64,000 nucleotides of DNA from Phoronis australis (lineage: Eukaryota > Phoronida > Phoronidae), in the NCBI GenBank assembly GCA_002633005.1, contig NMRA01000084.1, forward strand, positions 524,030 to 588,029, written 5' to 3'. Below, piece after piece: positions 22,701-33,600 of the stretch. The notes beneath the pieces are model-generated. The model worked only from the letters and a program-made list of their open reading frames with translations, had not been told where the DNA came from and did not search any database. Within the stretch, counting starts at the first letter, position 1. Every line of letters starts with the position of its first letter. Made by a program: the position numbers and the translations under genes.

Positions 22701-24608
22701 AATCTACAAGAGGTACTCCAAAACACCGAATATGAGACCTGATTCACATACAGTGTATGTAAGGGATGGCCGTCTGAGCTTGTAATTGTGTTTTAGATGC
22801 ATGCGCCTGTTGCGGCTACAGCAAAATTAGAATTAAGAAAGTGCATCGTTTCGCGTATTGGCGCATCTATAGTGGTTGTAATCATCCAAAAATATGTAGG
22901 CCTGAGTAATGATGATAAATTTGGCAATGCTATCCGATCTGAAGTTGATTAATTACGTGTATACTAAATTTTGCTTAAAATTCAGCAACAAATCAAAGTT
23001 TCATTTTACCCTTTTACGGTGTTTTTTAATGGTTTCTTTTCCTGGTTATCATTTTGAGACATATCATTTTGCTGGCTATCTGATTGCCATCAGCCATCGA
23101 AGTTTGTGCTTTTAAGTTTACATTCATGTATTCAGAGACCTAATGAGAGCTGACTACAATATCACAGTACCTATTTTGTCACATGTGAGTGCATTTAGGC
23201 CCACGTGCCTTGATGTGAAGTAATTGATCAGAAAATACAGTACCACAGCAAAGTCTCAAAATCGCATGTGAGCGAAGCTTGACCTGTCCTTAAAACAGTA
23301 GATGGCAATGTGTATTCAGTTTCCATGAAAAAAGATAGATTGGACAAATACGAAGAGCCCAACTTATGTTAAGACCAGCGAATATAGAACGGGTAGCTTC
23401 TCGTGCCTGTGAATAAAACACGGATGCATCTGCCTCCTTATAAAACACTTGTGCAAAAATATTTCTGAAGGAAACGCATTGCTTCGAATATCAGTGCACG
23501 ATGGTAAATGCGCTCACACACAGTAATAACGCACTGACTCTGAAAATAATCAACTAACTTTTTTTCAGTGCATGGCACCGTGTATTCTTACCTAGGATTG
23601 CTTATGGCTAATATGGACAGCTTCACCGACGTCCATCGGGGAAAAGTTGTAGCTGCTCTGAACACGCTGTATCAAGCTCCCTTTTTTCCTTTTATATACA
23701 ATGTGGTGTTTATAGGGAGCGACCGACAGTATCACTCGAATGATAATCTCGAGGGATTTTTCCTCACACTTGTCGTGTGTTTTGGTGTTATTAACCTCCT
23801 TGGGATTATATTTCTTCGTAAGAGTCCACCACAAACCACTACGGTTTCCGTTTTTGAAGCGGCAGCCGAGGATCAGGGAATTTGCAAAACAGAGTTGTCA
23901 CATGACACGTTCGATGATACACGAGAACCTTTATTACATTCTGCAAAGCAAAACAGCGATTTGGCTTTGAACGACGAGGCACCTACGACGAAATCACTCA
24001 GCTCGGTGCTAACAAATTGGTCTTTTCACTTCGCTGCTTGGATACCAGTGTTTTCGTTCGCTGTAAATATTATGTACCTCACAAACATTACATTTGTCCT
24101 CCATTCTCTTGATATGTACCAGCATCAGGTGGTGTTTACCGTCGTCTGCCCTCTCATCGGACTTGTCGTGTCCTTCACGATATGCACACTATCCAGTCGA
24201 TTCACCAACCGCGTGCGTCCATCCGTCGTGACACTAGTTCTCATCATTTTGCAGACGATCAGTCAAGTTTTGCTCATATTCTTTGCGAGCAATTTCCCGC
24301 TCCTACTGGCGTGCTCAATCGTGGAGATAAGTTCGTCTTTAGCAATATTCTCGCTGATTCCAACTATTGTAAGTGCTAACCTCGGAGTGACAGACTTCAA
24401 TCGTGTTTGGGGCTATGTTCTACTCATGACGTCACTTGCTACCTTGGCTCTGTTGAAAAGTTTTGGTGCTATTTATGACAGTTATCTGACCGAAGGAGAG
24501 ACGTTTTGCGCCGGGTCGTATTGTTTCACGTATTGCTTTCTCATGTCCGGTGTTGTGTGTGGTTGCGCCACAGTGTTTAACCTCGGGCTAGTCGAGAAAG
24601 GGTGGTAA
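10631..24608 (+). CDS. MFS transporter, nodulin-like/NFD4-type, three exons
   Basis: Predicted 459-residue membrane transporter from exons 10631-10763, 20957-21163 and 23569-24608; both introns are phase 1 and join in frame. The start is the first in-frame ATG and sits in ACCATGG. Twelve hydrophobic segments are visible: about 8-30, 46-66, 75-95 and 100-125, two more before a polar loop of about 65 residues, and six after it. Between segments 2 and 3 lies GIPASMLYHSYGPR, matching the MFS loop 2-3 motif. N128-M-D-S-F followed by HRG (136-138) resembles the N-x3-FP-x2-RG signature of nodulin-like transporters, and FNYTQSE before segment 2 also fits. In that superfamily such proteins move small solutes; the substrate here cannot be told. 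Intron 1 is inflated to 10.2 kb by a block assembled twice. The hAT MITE at 24724 may lie in the 3' UTR. Confidence 0.85.
13028..13953 (-). pseudogene. Broken counterpart of the 318-codon ORF at 18532
   Basis: The same sequence as 18532-19488, but split into frames of 106 and 162 codons. One break is a 17-base net loss near 13690, another a 2-base difference near 13510; a 12-base in-frame loss lies near 13905. Most base changes between the copies alter the amino acid, so there is no sign of selection on a protein. Confidence 0.4.
14301..16076. repeat. 1.8-kb segment present in only one duplicate copy
   Basis: Inserted or deleted relative to the second copy, whose junction is at about 19836, with the short shared sequence AAT at both ends. 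It contains tandemly similar lines near 14750 and 14800 (AAGCGCCCATGT repeated) and five TGTAGTGTACGTACCCC-type motifs. It has no coding sequence and no terminal inverted repeats that I can see. Confidence 0.55.
15511..16521 (+). repeat. Interspersed array of TGTAGTGTACGTACCCC motifs
   Basis: Seven copies of a 17-base motif, all in the same orientation, start at 15511, 15653, 15812, 15982, 16001 (degenerate), 16346 and 16504. Spacing is mostly 142-170 bases and the sequence between copies is unrelated. The second duplicate keeps two (20099 and 20465). The core GTACGTAC is self-complementary. This is either a decayed satellite of about 160 bases or a cluster of binding sites in the MFS intron. 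Confidence 0.7.
16967..17030 (+). pseudogene. Truncated false copy of MFS exon 2
   Basis: The first 64 bases of exon 2, with its acceptor TTATGTTTCAG, identical to 20957-21020. It is cut off at the N at 17031 and so cannot splice to exon 3. Best read as an assembly duplicate rather than an extra exon. Confidence 0.85.
18532..19488 (-). other. 318-codon open frame, doubtful as a gene
   Basis: Long for this AT-rich DNA and with several cysteines, including TCADCG. The C-terminal half is open on both strands, and a different minus frame there reads as an acidic stretch, so coding in this frame is not clear. The sister copy at 13028-13953 has frameshifts. No domain recognised. It could be a decayed transposon protein; a long chance frame is equally possible. 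Confidence 0.3.
20190..20395. repeat. ~200-base insertion unique to copy 2
   Basis: Separates GACCAACTG from TTTAATCAAAAAC, which are nearly adjacent in copy 1 (about 16425-16440). No inverted ends and no ORF; the nature is unknown. Confidence 0.5.
20957..21163 (+). CDS. MFS transporter exon 2
   Basis: Acceptor TTATGTTTCAG; 207 bases coding residues 45-113 with segments 2-4 and the GIP...YGPR loop; donor GTAAGT at 21164. Phase 1 at both ends. Intron 2 (21164-23568) shows no gene. Confidence 0.88.
23569..24608 (+). CDS. MFS transporter exon 3
   Basis: Acceptor CTTTTTTTCAG. The first two bases complete Met114. The exon codes residues 114-459 with the RG signature, the polar central loop and the last eight transmembrane segments. 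Stop TAA at 24606. A GTG at 23568 is not the start; it only mimics one across the splice site. Confidence 0.9.
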
Positions 24609-24723
24609 TTAAAGCCGTCATAGACCGGCATTCATAAAGTACGAACACATACCGCTAGGCAATTAGTCTGAAACACCTTGTTCCTAAGTTAAATCAGAAA
24701 TGGTTTCTTGGATTGGAAATAAG

Positions 24724-24879
24724 TTGTGCTGTAGTGGTAAAATTAGAGGTAAGTAGACGCCCAAAGCCCATTGCATCACTTTGAGCATTGAATGTAACTT
24801 AAGGTGCGTAGGCGCTACGTTCAAATGCCCAAAGGTGGTTGACTGCGCCTACGTGCGCCTACGCCCCACTACAGCACTG
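24724..24879 (+). mobile_element. hAT-type MITE, copy 2
   Basis: 156 bases, 115 bases after the MFS stop codon. The left end is mutated (TTGTGCTGTAGTGG) and the right end is intact (CCACTACAGCACTG). Flanks GAAATAAG and CAAATTAG match at 6 of 8, consistent with an old 8-base duplication. Confidence 0.8.
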
Positions 24880-26574
24880 CAAATTAGTAGAAATACGAAC
24901 TTTGGCTCAAATTGTTCCTTAGTCATTATAGGCTTGATTTCTGGGCTTGGAAATTACTGGTAACTGGTTATTTCTTCAGACCAAGCTAAAAATGTTCAGG
25001 TCAAGGAAGCAGACAAGACCTGTTTCAGTTTTCACAATCAAAAGTTGTTTACAGAAATCATGGATTTAAGCTGTCATCCCAAGAAACTGCATGCATTGAA
25101 ACTTCCATTGGTCACAAATACTTATAATGGTCACAAAATTAAGAGTTTGTTGCAACATGACCGTTTTTCCACAACAAATCGCTAGTCTACTTTCTTTTTT
25201 CTTTTATGTATTAACTGTAGATTGAATCTATGTTTATGGATTTTCCACTGTGCCCAAGGACCTGGTTTTAAAAAATGAAGACTTTCGATACATTGTATTT
25301 CATAGCTTTTCCTTGTTTTTACATGGCTGACAGTGATTGCTAATAAAATGTGTATAAGCAGTCGAATTGCCTTTCAACTAACCTGATCTATTACGCTTTC
25401 TCGCTCATAACGTTGCATTCAACAGGTCCCATGCTTCTAATACACGATACCCTCTCTACACTTCATTTTCCACGAACATGAATACAACGGTCACAGGGTT
25501 ACAGCGTCCCGGTCGGTTTCAACGTCCCAGTGGATAACTTCAACAACTTCACATCGAACAGACGCATGTGTATTTAGAGGTAGATCATGCGCGGATTCCC
25601 GCGAATTCATACTGTGCGCAGCGCGTTTTGCACGAGGTTGCGTACTTGGTTCTTTAAACCAACCTATTGGTAGTTCCAAACAATTGCACCGATTACTTCA
25701 AATGACGTTCAGAAAGTGCCTTTCGAGAAAGATTAATTTGAAGTACCTCCGCTAAGCTAACGAAAGAATGTACAGGCGGCTGGTAATGGAGACAGAGACG
25801 TGTCGAACGACATGGTGTCTGCGCAGCGAGTTAGCATGCATTCGCATACACACCACTGATATTGCCTCCCCACTCTCCAACTCAAATTCTTGGACCCCTC
25901 CCCCTGTGATGCATATTAATTGAGATCAGGCTCAACAAGGCTGCTTGTACCGGCTGGTCAATTCAGGCGTCGAGCATCTAAGGACTCGAGCAATGGCTAA
26001 TTACTCCCAGGACCACAAACTACTTCTCAGGAGGAACGAGTTGAGACTATTGTAGATTTAAAGAAACCAAACTTCTTGGACAGTTTTCAAATGTACACGT
26101 GTGCTGAATAAGTGCTTTGTATTCAGAACAACTTACAATACAGTTCACAAAGCCCTGAGCTGTGATAAAATGTTATAAGCTATTCACTGTGAATGATTTA
26201 CATGTATAGTCCAGTTTACAAAGCGCGGAAATACCATTTTCCAAGAATAATGCTGTGAAAAAAACATCATGCAAATACATTTAATAATTATAATATCACG
26301 ACTAACCACGTGGAATTACCAAAATATGTTTCCAATATCAAATGTGGAATGCTTGCACCTTCAGTCAATTTTGTAAACAACTTGTCAAAGCCGGGTGCTT
26401 TTTCGGCACCGGTACCCGAAGTCTAATTCCAACTCAAATTACAAATTATTTTATTTTTTTTATTTTCAAATTCAATACGAAGTAAAGATAAGTGGCTATC
26501 GCTATGTGTTCAAGTACAGCACGATTAACATTAATAGATGTTTAATCCTAGCTTACACTTTGTTAGTCCAATCA
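24880..26574. other. Intergenic, no gene seen
   Basis: No exon with splice sites and no clear repeat. Stops are frequent on both strands. Confidence 0.4.
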
Positions 26575-27233
26575 TTAAAGGAGAATGCCACCCAAAAAAC
26601 AACCTATTTTGTATCAATTTAGATCGAGTAGTTCTACTCGATAACTGCACTTTCGGTTGTGTTACCTCACACCTGACGGCAGACGGAGGTGTTTAAATTA
26701 TCTAATGACGTCATTGGTTTCACACGCAGTCAGTTCAGCAGTTCACAACACGGCTTACTGGTGTCAGTTTATTGCTTGAATTCATCGTTTAACACCAATA
26801 AATCACCAAACTTCGACGTAAAACCCTTAAAAATACACCGAGATCTTATACATGTAAAAACGCGTTGTTTTATTTCGATTTTACGGATTTATTGGTGTTT
26901 GGACACACCCCATAGCCTACAAAGTTCGGCAGGCCAATTTAGAAAGGTCCGTAGCAGGAGTTTGGGGTCTGTTCGGAGATAAATTCTTCCGTGAAATACA
27001 GACAAGAGAACCTAGACCTGTGTTGTTTAGTTTTCTAAACACACAAAACGGTTGTTATCCCTGCCAGTTGCTCGGAACCCGATCAGACCCGTCGCGAACG
27101 GACTGACTCGTTACCCTGGCCAGTAACGTGGGTCGGAACCCGATCAGGCCCGTCGCGGCCGCCAGGACTGGCACGAACATAAACCAGCTTGAGTTGGAAA
27201 CTAAACCTCCAGTCACGAAAAGACTATAACAGT

Positions 27234-27389
27234 CAGTGCTGTAGTGGTAAAAGTAGAGGTAAGTAAGCGCCGAACACCCACCGTATCACCTTGAGCACTG
27301 AACGTAACTTACGGTGCGTAGGAGCTACGTTCAAATTCCAAAAGGTGGTTGGCTGCGCCTGCGTTCGCCTACGCCCAACTATAACACTG
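27234..27389 (+). mobile_element. hAT-type MITE, copy 3, nested in Kolobok copy 1
   Basis: Starts CAGTGCTGTAGTGG and ends with the degraded inverse. Target duplication ATAACAGT/ATAAGAGT (7 of 8). The second Kolobok copy has an empty site here (about 37390), so the MITE arrived later. Confidence 0.85.
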
Positions 27390-27952
27390 ATAAGAGTGAG
27401 CTAAAGAAATATAATAAAAATAATTATTATTTACGTGAATTAGCCACCAAAATGAATTGTAGGGGGCTGCGAATTCGGGTTCCCTTCCACAGACCGTCAG
27501 GGAAAAGGTTGTACATTAGCAATGATTTAAGTAATGTATTTGTATTTCTAAATAAAGATTCCCCTAACGTGTGTAGCCATAGCATATAATCCACTAATTG
27601 TTTCACAACAGCTTTCTGTCAGCAAACACTGAATTCTAGTAGCATGCGGTCACACGGCCTCGGTGCCCGGTCAATTACATTTATTGAATGCCTGCATCAA
27701 AAGCCGGTAACGCAGTGGTTTCATAGCTGGCTTATCAACATTTGCACTCACGAATACTGCAAAGGCATTACAAATTGTATCTAATGAGACAGACTTTGTT
27801 TCAGTTTTATATAAGCATTGTTTAGGATGAGAAAAATTCCTTTTGAAACAGAACGCAGAATACATGGCAACTCGCCCGGCGCCAATCCCGACTTAGTCAA
27901 GAGTTCGTCCGACGAAGATTTCACGGGTCGGATTGTTAAGTTTCACAGACTA

Positions 27953-28243
27953 TCAGTTCGAACCGGAATACACTGACCAAGAAATACTAGAGAGGTGCCG
28001 TAAACATGCACAGACAACGGAACGTATGGATAGTTCTTTGGTAAGCCGGAATTCTTCAGAGAAATCACTGTCGACGAAATGCCGGCCACAGACACGGAGA
28101 TGTTTCACGGCCTCATACTTGCTATTAACAGCGTACCTTTCATTCTTTACTAACGCGAGCCACTTCCTAAGCATTTCGGGCTCTCGAGGAAGTCGAAAAA
28201 ACGATATACCCGACGTCGCTGCGTCGTTTCTCACCTTCCTCAC
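27953..28243 (-). pseudogene. THAP zinc-finger remnant of Kolobok transposase, copy 1
   Basis: The minus frame reads FFRLPREPEMLRKW and later EAVKHLRVCGRHF, matching the FP...W and C-x2-H-F parts of the C2CH THAP DNA-binding domain. The N-terminal cysteine pair is lost: about 90 bases present in copy 2 are deleted here. Confidence 0.65.
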
Positions 28244-29051
28244 AGGTTAACGCGACACCTCTCGAAAAGGTGAGGTCGACCGTATAAGAGGCGATATGGA
28301 TATAAACCGATTAAGACGGTAAAAAAGACTAATTAAATCGGGTGTCATTCTCCTTTAAAGTTGTTTACCTATTTTATCTGGAAAATTGCGACTTTTAACT
28401 GTCGAGTTTTTTCACGACTATATTTATAAGCAGGTGCGAATTTAAACTAGAAAGGCTTCTGCATAAAGCATAATATGCTAGAGCCACGGAATTCCTACTA
28501 AGGTGGAACTGAAATGTAAAAAATGAACAGAAATGTAACAAAAATTCAGGATCGAGTTTAGAACTTTGACTCCGGTTATTGACCTCGTGCCCACCAGACT
28601 TTACTTAAGAGTCCACTCTAAGATTGACAAACCACATCTCGTGGTATTGGAGAAATTGCTCCAAATGAAGCGTGGCAAACGTCAAAATTCGGGTATAGTT
28701 ACCGCTACAGGTCTGTCACAGGAATGCATTATTATTGCTATTCATTCCCACTAGACTCCGTGACAGTACACACGTATGCAAAACAAAATATATATTTGTA
28801 TTAAAATGTAATTAACACTGCGATATTACTGGCCGTATTACGAGAAACAAGACGCATGAATATCCCCGTACAGGTAGTTACTATCGAACCCATGGATTGG
28901 GTGTCTGTTGAAAGCCGCCTCCGTTCCATTGAGCAACTTTCGTGTAAGAGAAACGATGTGATACATGTACAAGACCTCGAAAAATCACGATAGTAAAAGG
29001 CGAATATTTCGCAAATTATAGCTTTTTACCTCGGAAGTCTACAGAAGCAAA

Positions 29052-29174
29052 ATGGCCACCGCTGAAGTGGTAGGAGAGGCCGGAATGCTGACATGGGGGG
29101 AGGATCACGCTTTCCGATTCATAAGCGAAGATTTCTCGTTATTGCAAGTACCTGGCGAGAGTCATGCCTTATGA
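29052..29174 (+). CDS. Candidate short ORF or first exon
   Basis: An ATG in AAAATGG context opens 40 codons (MATAEVVGEAG, then WGEDHAFRFISEDF). It could be a first exon ending at a weak donor GTACCT (29146). No partner exon found and no family recognised. Confidence 0.2.
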   Translation: MATAEVVGEAGMLTWGEDHAFRFISEDFSLLQVPGESHAL

Positions 29175-29496
29175 AAAGGAAACCCCGGTGCCTCTGTATG
29201 TAACACTACCACTTTGAAGAATAGGATGGAATCCTCAACCGATTATGTTACGTTCAAGTTTATTACTGTATCACAGACGCGGAAAAACGCGCTGCAAGAG
29301 CCTTGAAATTAATTCGCAGATAATCTTTTCACGCAGTTTTAAAAATAAAATAGAAAGACCCTTGTCAGACTTCACTAAATTTGGCTGAATTTCTTTCCAG
29401 AAATATCTGACAGCTTAATCAAACTTTTATCGTGATAAAATAGCATTTTGTGGAGCTTGAATCGGAGTTTGATTTGAAATTATTGCACCTAATCGC

Positions 29497-29639
29497 ATGG
29501 GCGGCGCACCATAGGGGGGCTGGGGGGCTATAACCCCCACTTTTTTCAGTGCTACGCCACACGTAGTCTATAGGTAGTGCCCCACAAGGGGGCTTAGGGG
29601 TCTTTAGCGCCCCACTTTTTTCAGTGCTGCGCCGCCCAT
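29497..29639. mobile_element. GC-rich foldback MITE, copy b
   Basis: CATGGGCGGCGCA at the left and its inverse TGCGCCGCCCATG at the right, with two internal copies of CCCCACTTTTTTCAGTGCT. AATCG abuts both ends, a possible 5-base target duplication. Confidence 0.7.
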
Positions 29640-30504
29640 GAATCGTGCTTGTATTTGTAACAATATCTGTCGAGATTTTGTCGAGTTCGAAAACGGCTAT
29701 TTATGGGTTGAAACTTTATCCAAGTTGGTTCGAAAAACTGCTAGCGAAAATAGCTTTCATGAAGGGAATATCACACCTACAATGTAACTGTCAACAAAAA
29801 CAGGGACTGGGATTTAATCTTTTTGATAGAAATTAATTTCGAAATTATTTTTAACATTTTCAAGATATGTGTCTGTTGGTGTACATTATGTCTTACGAAT
29901 GCGAGAGTAGTAGTCCAAGTTCGCACTATCTGACCCCTAGATAGGAGCGACAAGCTGGAGTAAAAACTAGAAATTCTAGTTCAGAATCTAGCTTATTGTT
30001 TTGATGCTGAGGTCATTAAGTGCAAAATAGGATTACTCAGTCATGCAAGCGAACTCTGACAAATTGGAGCACGAATAATAGACACTTACATTGAATTGGT
30101 GCTAAAATAGAAATGGAAATGTTAAACAAAATTCGAGATTGATTTGGAGTAATATCAAAGCCCGCGCCTAAGTTTTTGAGAATCCTATGTACGACCTATG
30201 TGAATCAATGTACTCTGGCTACATATTAGTTCATAGAAAGCAAACAAACAAGCAGAGCCCAATTGAAAGAGCTTCAGTGTATGTTACATGCCTTAAGGAG
30301 GCGCTGCTTGAAGAGGAGACGACACCAAGCCAAACCTCACTAGTTGACGATAAATGCAAAACACGAAAATGCAAACATCAAGTGAATGAAAACACTTTTA
30401 TCTCCTTAACCCAACCGACACCCAATCACCGTGACTCAATAAATTCCAATATGTAACACTAAACTCATTGCAGTAGGCCTACAACTGGTCACGTTGGTCA
30501 CATA

Positions 30505-30622
30505 TCATTGGATACAACAATCTTTCTTTTCTTCCGGGTCCGTGGCACCATTATCACCAGCAACCTCGTCTTCGTTTTCATCTGATGGTGGTCCATCGTC
30601 ATCAGTGGCGTCGAAATAAACC
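30505..30622 (-). CDS. Repeat/CaaX gene last exon
   Basis: Acceptor TGTTCATTTCAG. Completes LRVYFDATDDDG, then an acidic tail of about 25 residues and EEKKDCCIQ before TGA (30507-30505). The last four residues CCIQ fit a CaaX prenylation signal; Gln at the end favours farnesyl transfer. Confidence 0.87.
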
Positions 30623-33600
30623 CTGAAATGAACATTTTGAACATTCTAAGAATCAGGCACGCAGGTGGTTTGGCCAGAAATAAGTCAGGGGGGAAGATCA
30701 TTGTGGTCTTGACTCGAAATTGAACCAGTTGCTTTACAACTTTCATCAGTTAATTTTCGAGTCTAGTCTCTAGTAGCAGTAAAGCCCAAATTATTCCGCC
30801 CAAAAAATCGGGCGACAGTTTTCGCCGATACACCATAGTAAGGCGCAGGGCACGATTGAGATCAACAAGATTCTAACCTGACTCCAGAGCTGGAAAATCC
30901 ATTAAGCTAAATACATGTAAGATACAGCTTGGAGTTTTGTGCAAATTAGGGACCCTTTTCAGTCCTAACAATGGAAAAGAATGTGTGTACATAATGCTGC
31001 GATCTAAATGGTCAGTTAAGTCATCACTCAAAATCCTGGCGATAGATCAATAAGCGGCGCAACTTCAGTGTAGCGAAAAGAACTGAAATCACTGGTAACA
31101 GAGACGTCAATACAAGACTTACCATAAGCAGTCATGCAGGTAGGCTGGTCAACTTTGTTGAATTAGCTAATTGGATAATAAAACGCCATAAAGTTCAATG
31201 CTTGCATGATTGGCAATGTCCCCACTGCACCAAGATGACTTACGGGCGTTAAAATCACCATTTATTAAAATGGAAACATCATAATTATGCCAAATATCAG
31301 AAAATTACTGTTTCCTTTCATCAGAGGCCTGAGATGATGACCTATTCATGTAGAAAATGTCATGGCTTGCAAGAATGGTATGTGATTAACTTTAAGTTTA
31401 ACCTAGCAACTACATCATTTATAACTGATTTGATTTATAATGTTTCAAAACTAAGGGTATTGTTTATATAAACAAGAAGATCTTGACCTTCATTTGTGTG
31501 AAACGCAATAGAGTATTGAGGGATCACACAATCAGGTTTGATTTGCTTAGACAACAAGTAGTCAGTCCCACAGAGGGCAAAAATTTTGTAATTATCATTA
31601 TGAAATAAAATCGTGCAGTTATGAGACCATGGTTTGTGAATAAGATATTAAACACCCCACTGGGTGTCAGAGACCAGAATTTGATTTAACAACACAACAC
31701 AGACTATCAAATCTTGGCAATGCGAAACAGAGGTCAAAGTAGAAATTTATTGGGTACAAACATGAACCTCGTAAGTTGCTATGAAAGTAATCATCCAATA
31801 CCAGCTCTTTCGCAACCAGTTCATCTATACATATATCGCAAAACGATTAAAGGCTGTACGTGTAAAAGCATGCATTTACAGGTAACAAAATTCGACAGCT
31901 TACCTGAGATAAATTTGAAACCACTCCTGTTTAGTCAGGAACCTGTCGCAAGTGTTCACATGTGGTTCTTTGACGTGTTTCAAGACCGGTGCCAGGAGTG
32001 TTTGAACAGAGAGAACACGACAAGCTACAAAATAAAACCTTAAAAACAAATCATCAAAGTTTTAAAATAAAAAATGACTACAATATAAAGTAACCATCTT
32101 CAATATCTTACAAAGCCAGCACATATGCAGTCATCATGCCACGACTTCTCCGAACGTGACACTTTCCATTTTACTTTTCTGTAAACTCAAGATACGTGTT
32201 GATCGTATTCTGTGCTCTGGTATATTATGATTTACGCAAACGAGTGCCACTACTTGGAGCTCGATGATCGACCCACAGATTTTAGCAATGAGCTAATTCG
32301 AGCTACAAACTCAAGTTAAAACATGCGGTTTCTAGTGAAACCCCGACATTACGATTTCAGACTCAAACTCACAGCTCGATTATCTAAGAGTTCGCATAAA
32401 ATTTGAACAAAAACGCAAAACATACGAATTCTATCCGGTGTGGAAAGATGGGAGCGTTTTGGGTCCTGCTCATAATGACGCCAGTTCATGTGTTTTGATG
32501 ACAAATGTACAAATTTACTGCCATGGTTATTTTCAGCAAAAGCGTTAGTCCACTGCAATGTTTTGGTCTAGATGATGTAATTTTCTTCGAAAAGCAAACT
32601 TCAACGATCCTAATGTACGTACATTGATGCCTATTGAACCAGGGCAACGCCTCAACCACGGTCTGCTTCAGCGAGTCGGTCACATACTGTTTCATCGCAG
32701 TCCTTCCTTCCAAGACGGGACTCGGGTAAATGGTCCGTTGTCTAAGGTCGATGCATGGCTGTAACAAACGATGTGTGCATGTGACTGTATTGAGGTAATG
32801 TCTTCTGGACCTTTACGCATGTGTGCATTTGTGACCTGCAATTCACCTTCTTTTCGGATATCAATCGACGTCAGATACACATAGCATTCTGGGTAGAGGT
32901 CATTCCGCACAGCGCCACCAGCGGACGATCAGATTAGATCACTTCATTTTAGTTGTTCACGTATCTAAGTAGGTAGGAACTCCATGCATCATAGATACGT
33001 GTAACACAAAGCATCCATCCAAATTCAACTGTCAGCTTACCGAGCAGACAATTGCCTGAGGTACTCTTTCTGTAATCTGGATTCAAGAACTCGTTACCAA
33101 AATCTTAGCTTTCAGTAAACAGGTCTGCGTTCCTGTAGACCCAAGGCACTCGAACTGGAGAAAAGCTGGTAAGATAGCTTGCTTTCCTTGTAATGTATGA
33201 CGTCATCACACGAATTTTGTTTTTTGCGATTAAGTTTCTTGGGTCTACGGAGTGCATCACGAGTCAATCGGATGAACAAGAGCTACATCCGTTGGGTGAA
33301 AGTTTCCCTCGCAAATTAAATGTACCGAACTTGTCTGTCGCGCTCATCCAAAATTTCAATGACACGCTATGATTGGTTAACTCAGCCCAAGAGGCATATT
33401 AAGTTGTCACAATGTCGACTGGTTTTGTCTAGAATAAGACGCATTGCATTGAGAATCTAATACAACTACATAGACCATCTGTTCAAAAATCAATTTTAGC
33501 GATATATGGGCCTGGCATATTGCAGATCCCAACTGCGGATTTATGTGTTAAGTTAAATTGAATTGCAGTTAGTCGTTCAGATCAATCACTAATGAACGTA

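Larger units (their letters stand above)
26579..28354. mobile_element. Kolobok-type DNA transposon, copy 1
   Basis: Ends AGGAGAATGCCACCC and, inverted, AGGAGAATGACACCC, flanked on both sides by TTAA (26575-26578 and 28355-28358). A minus-strand THAP-domain remnant lies near the right end. A TTAA target plus a THAP transposase is the known signature of the Kolobok superfamily. Length is 1776 bases including a nested MITE. An internal GGAACCCGATCAG-type unit is present twice (27050-27170). No intact transposase, so non-autonomous or decayed. Confidence 0.8.
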
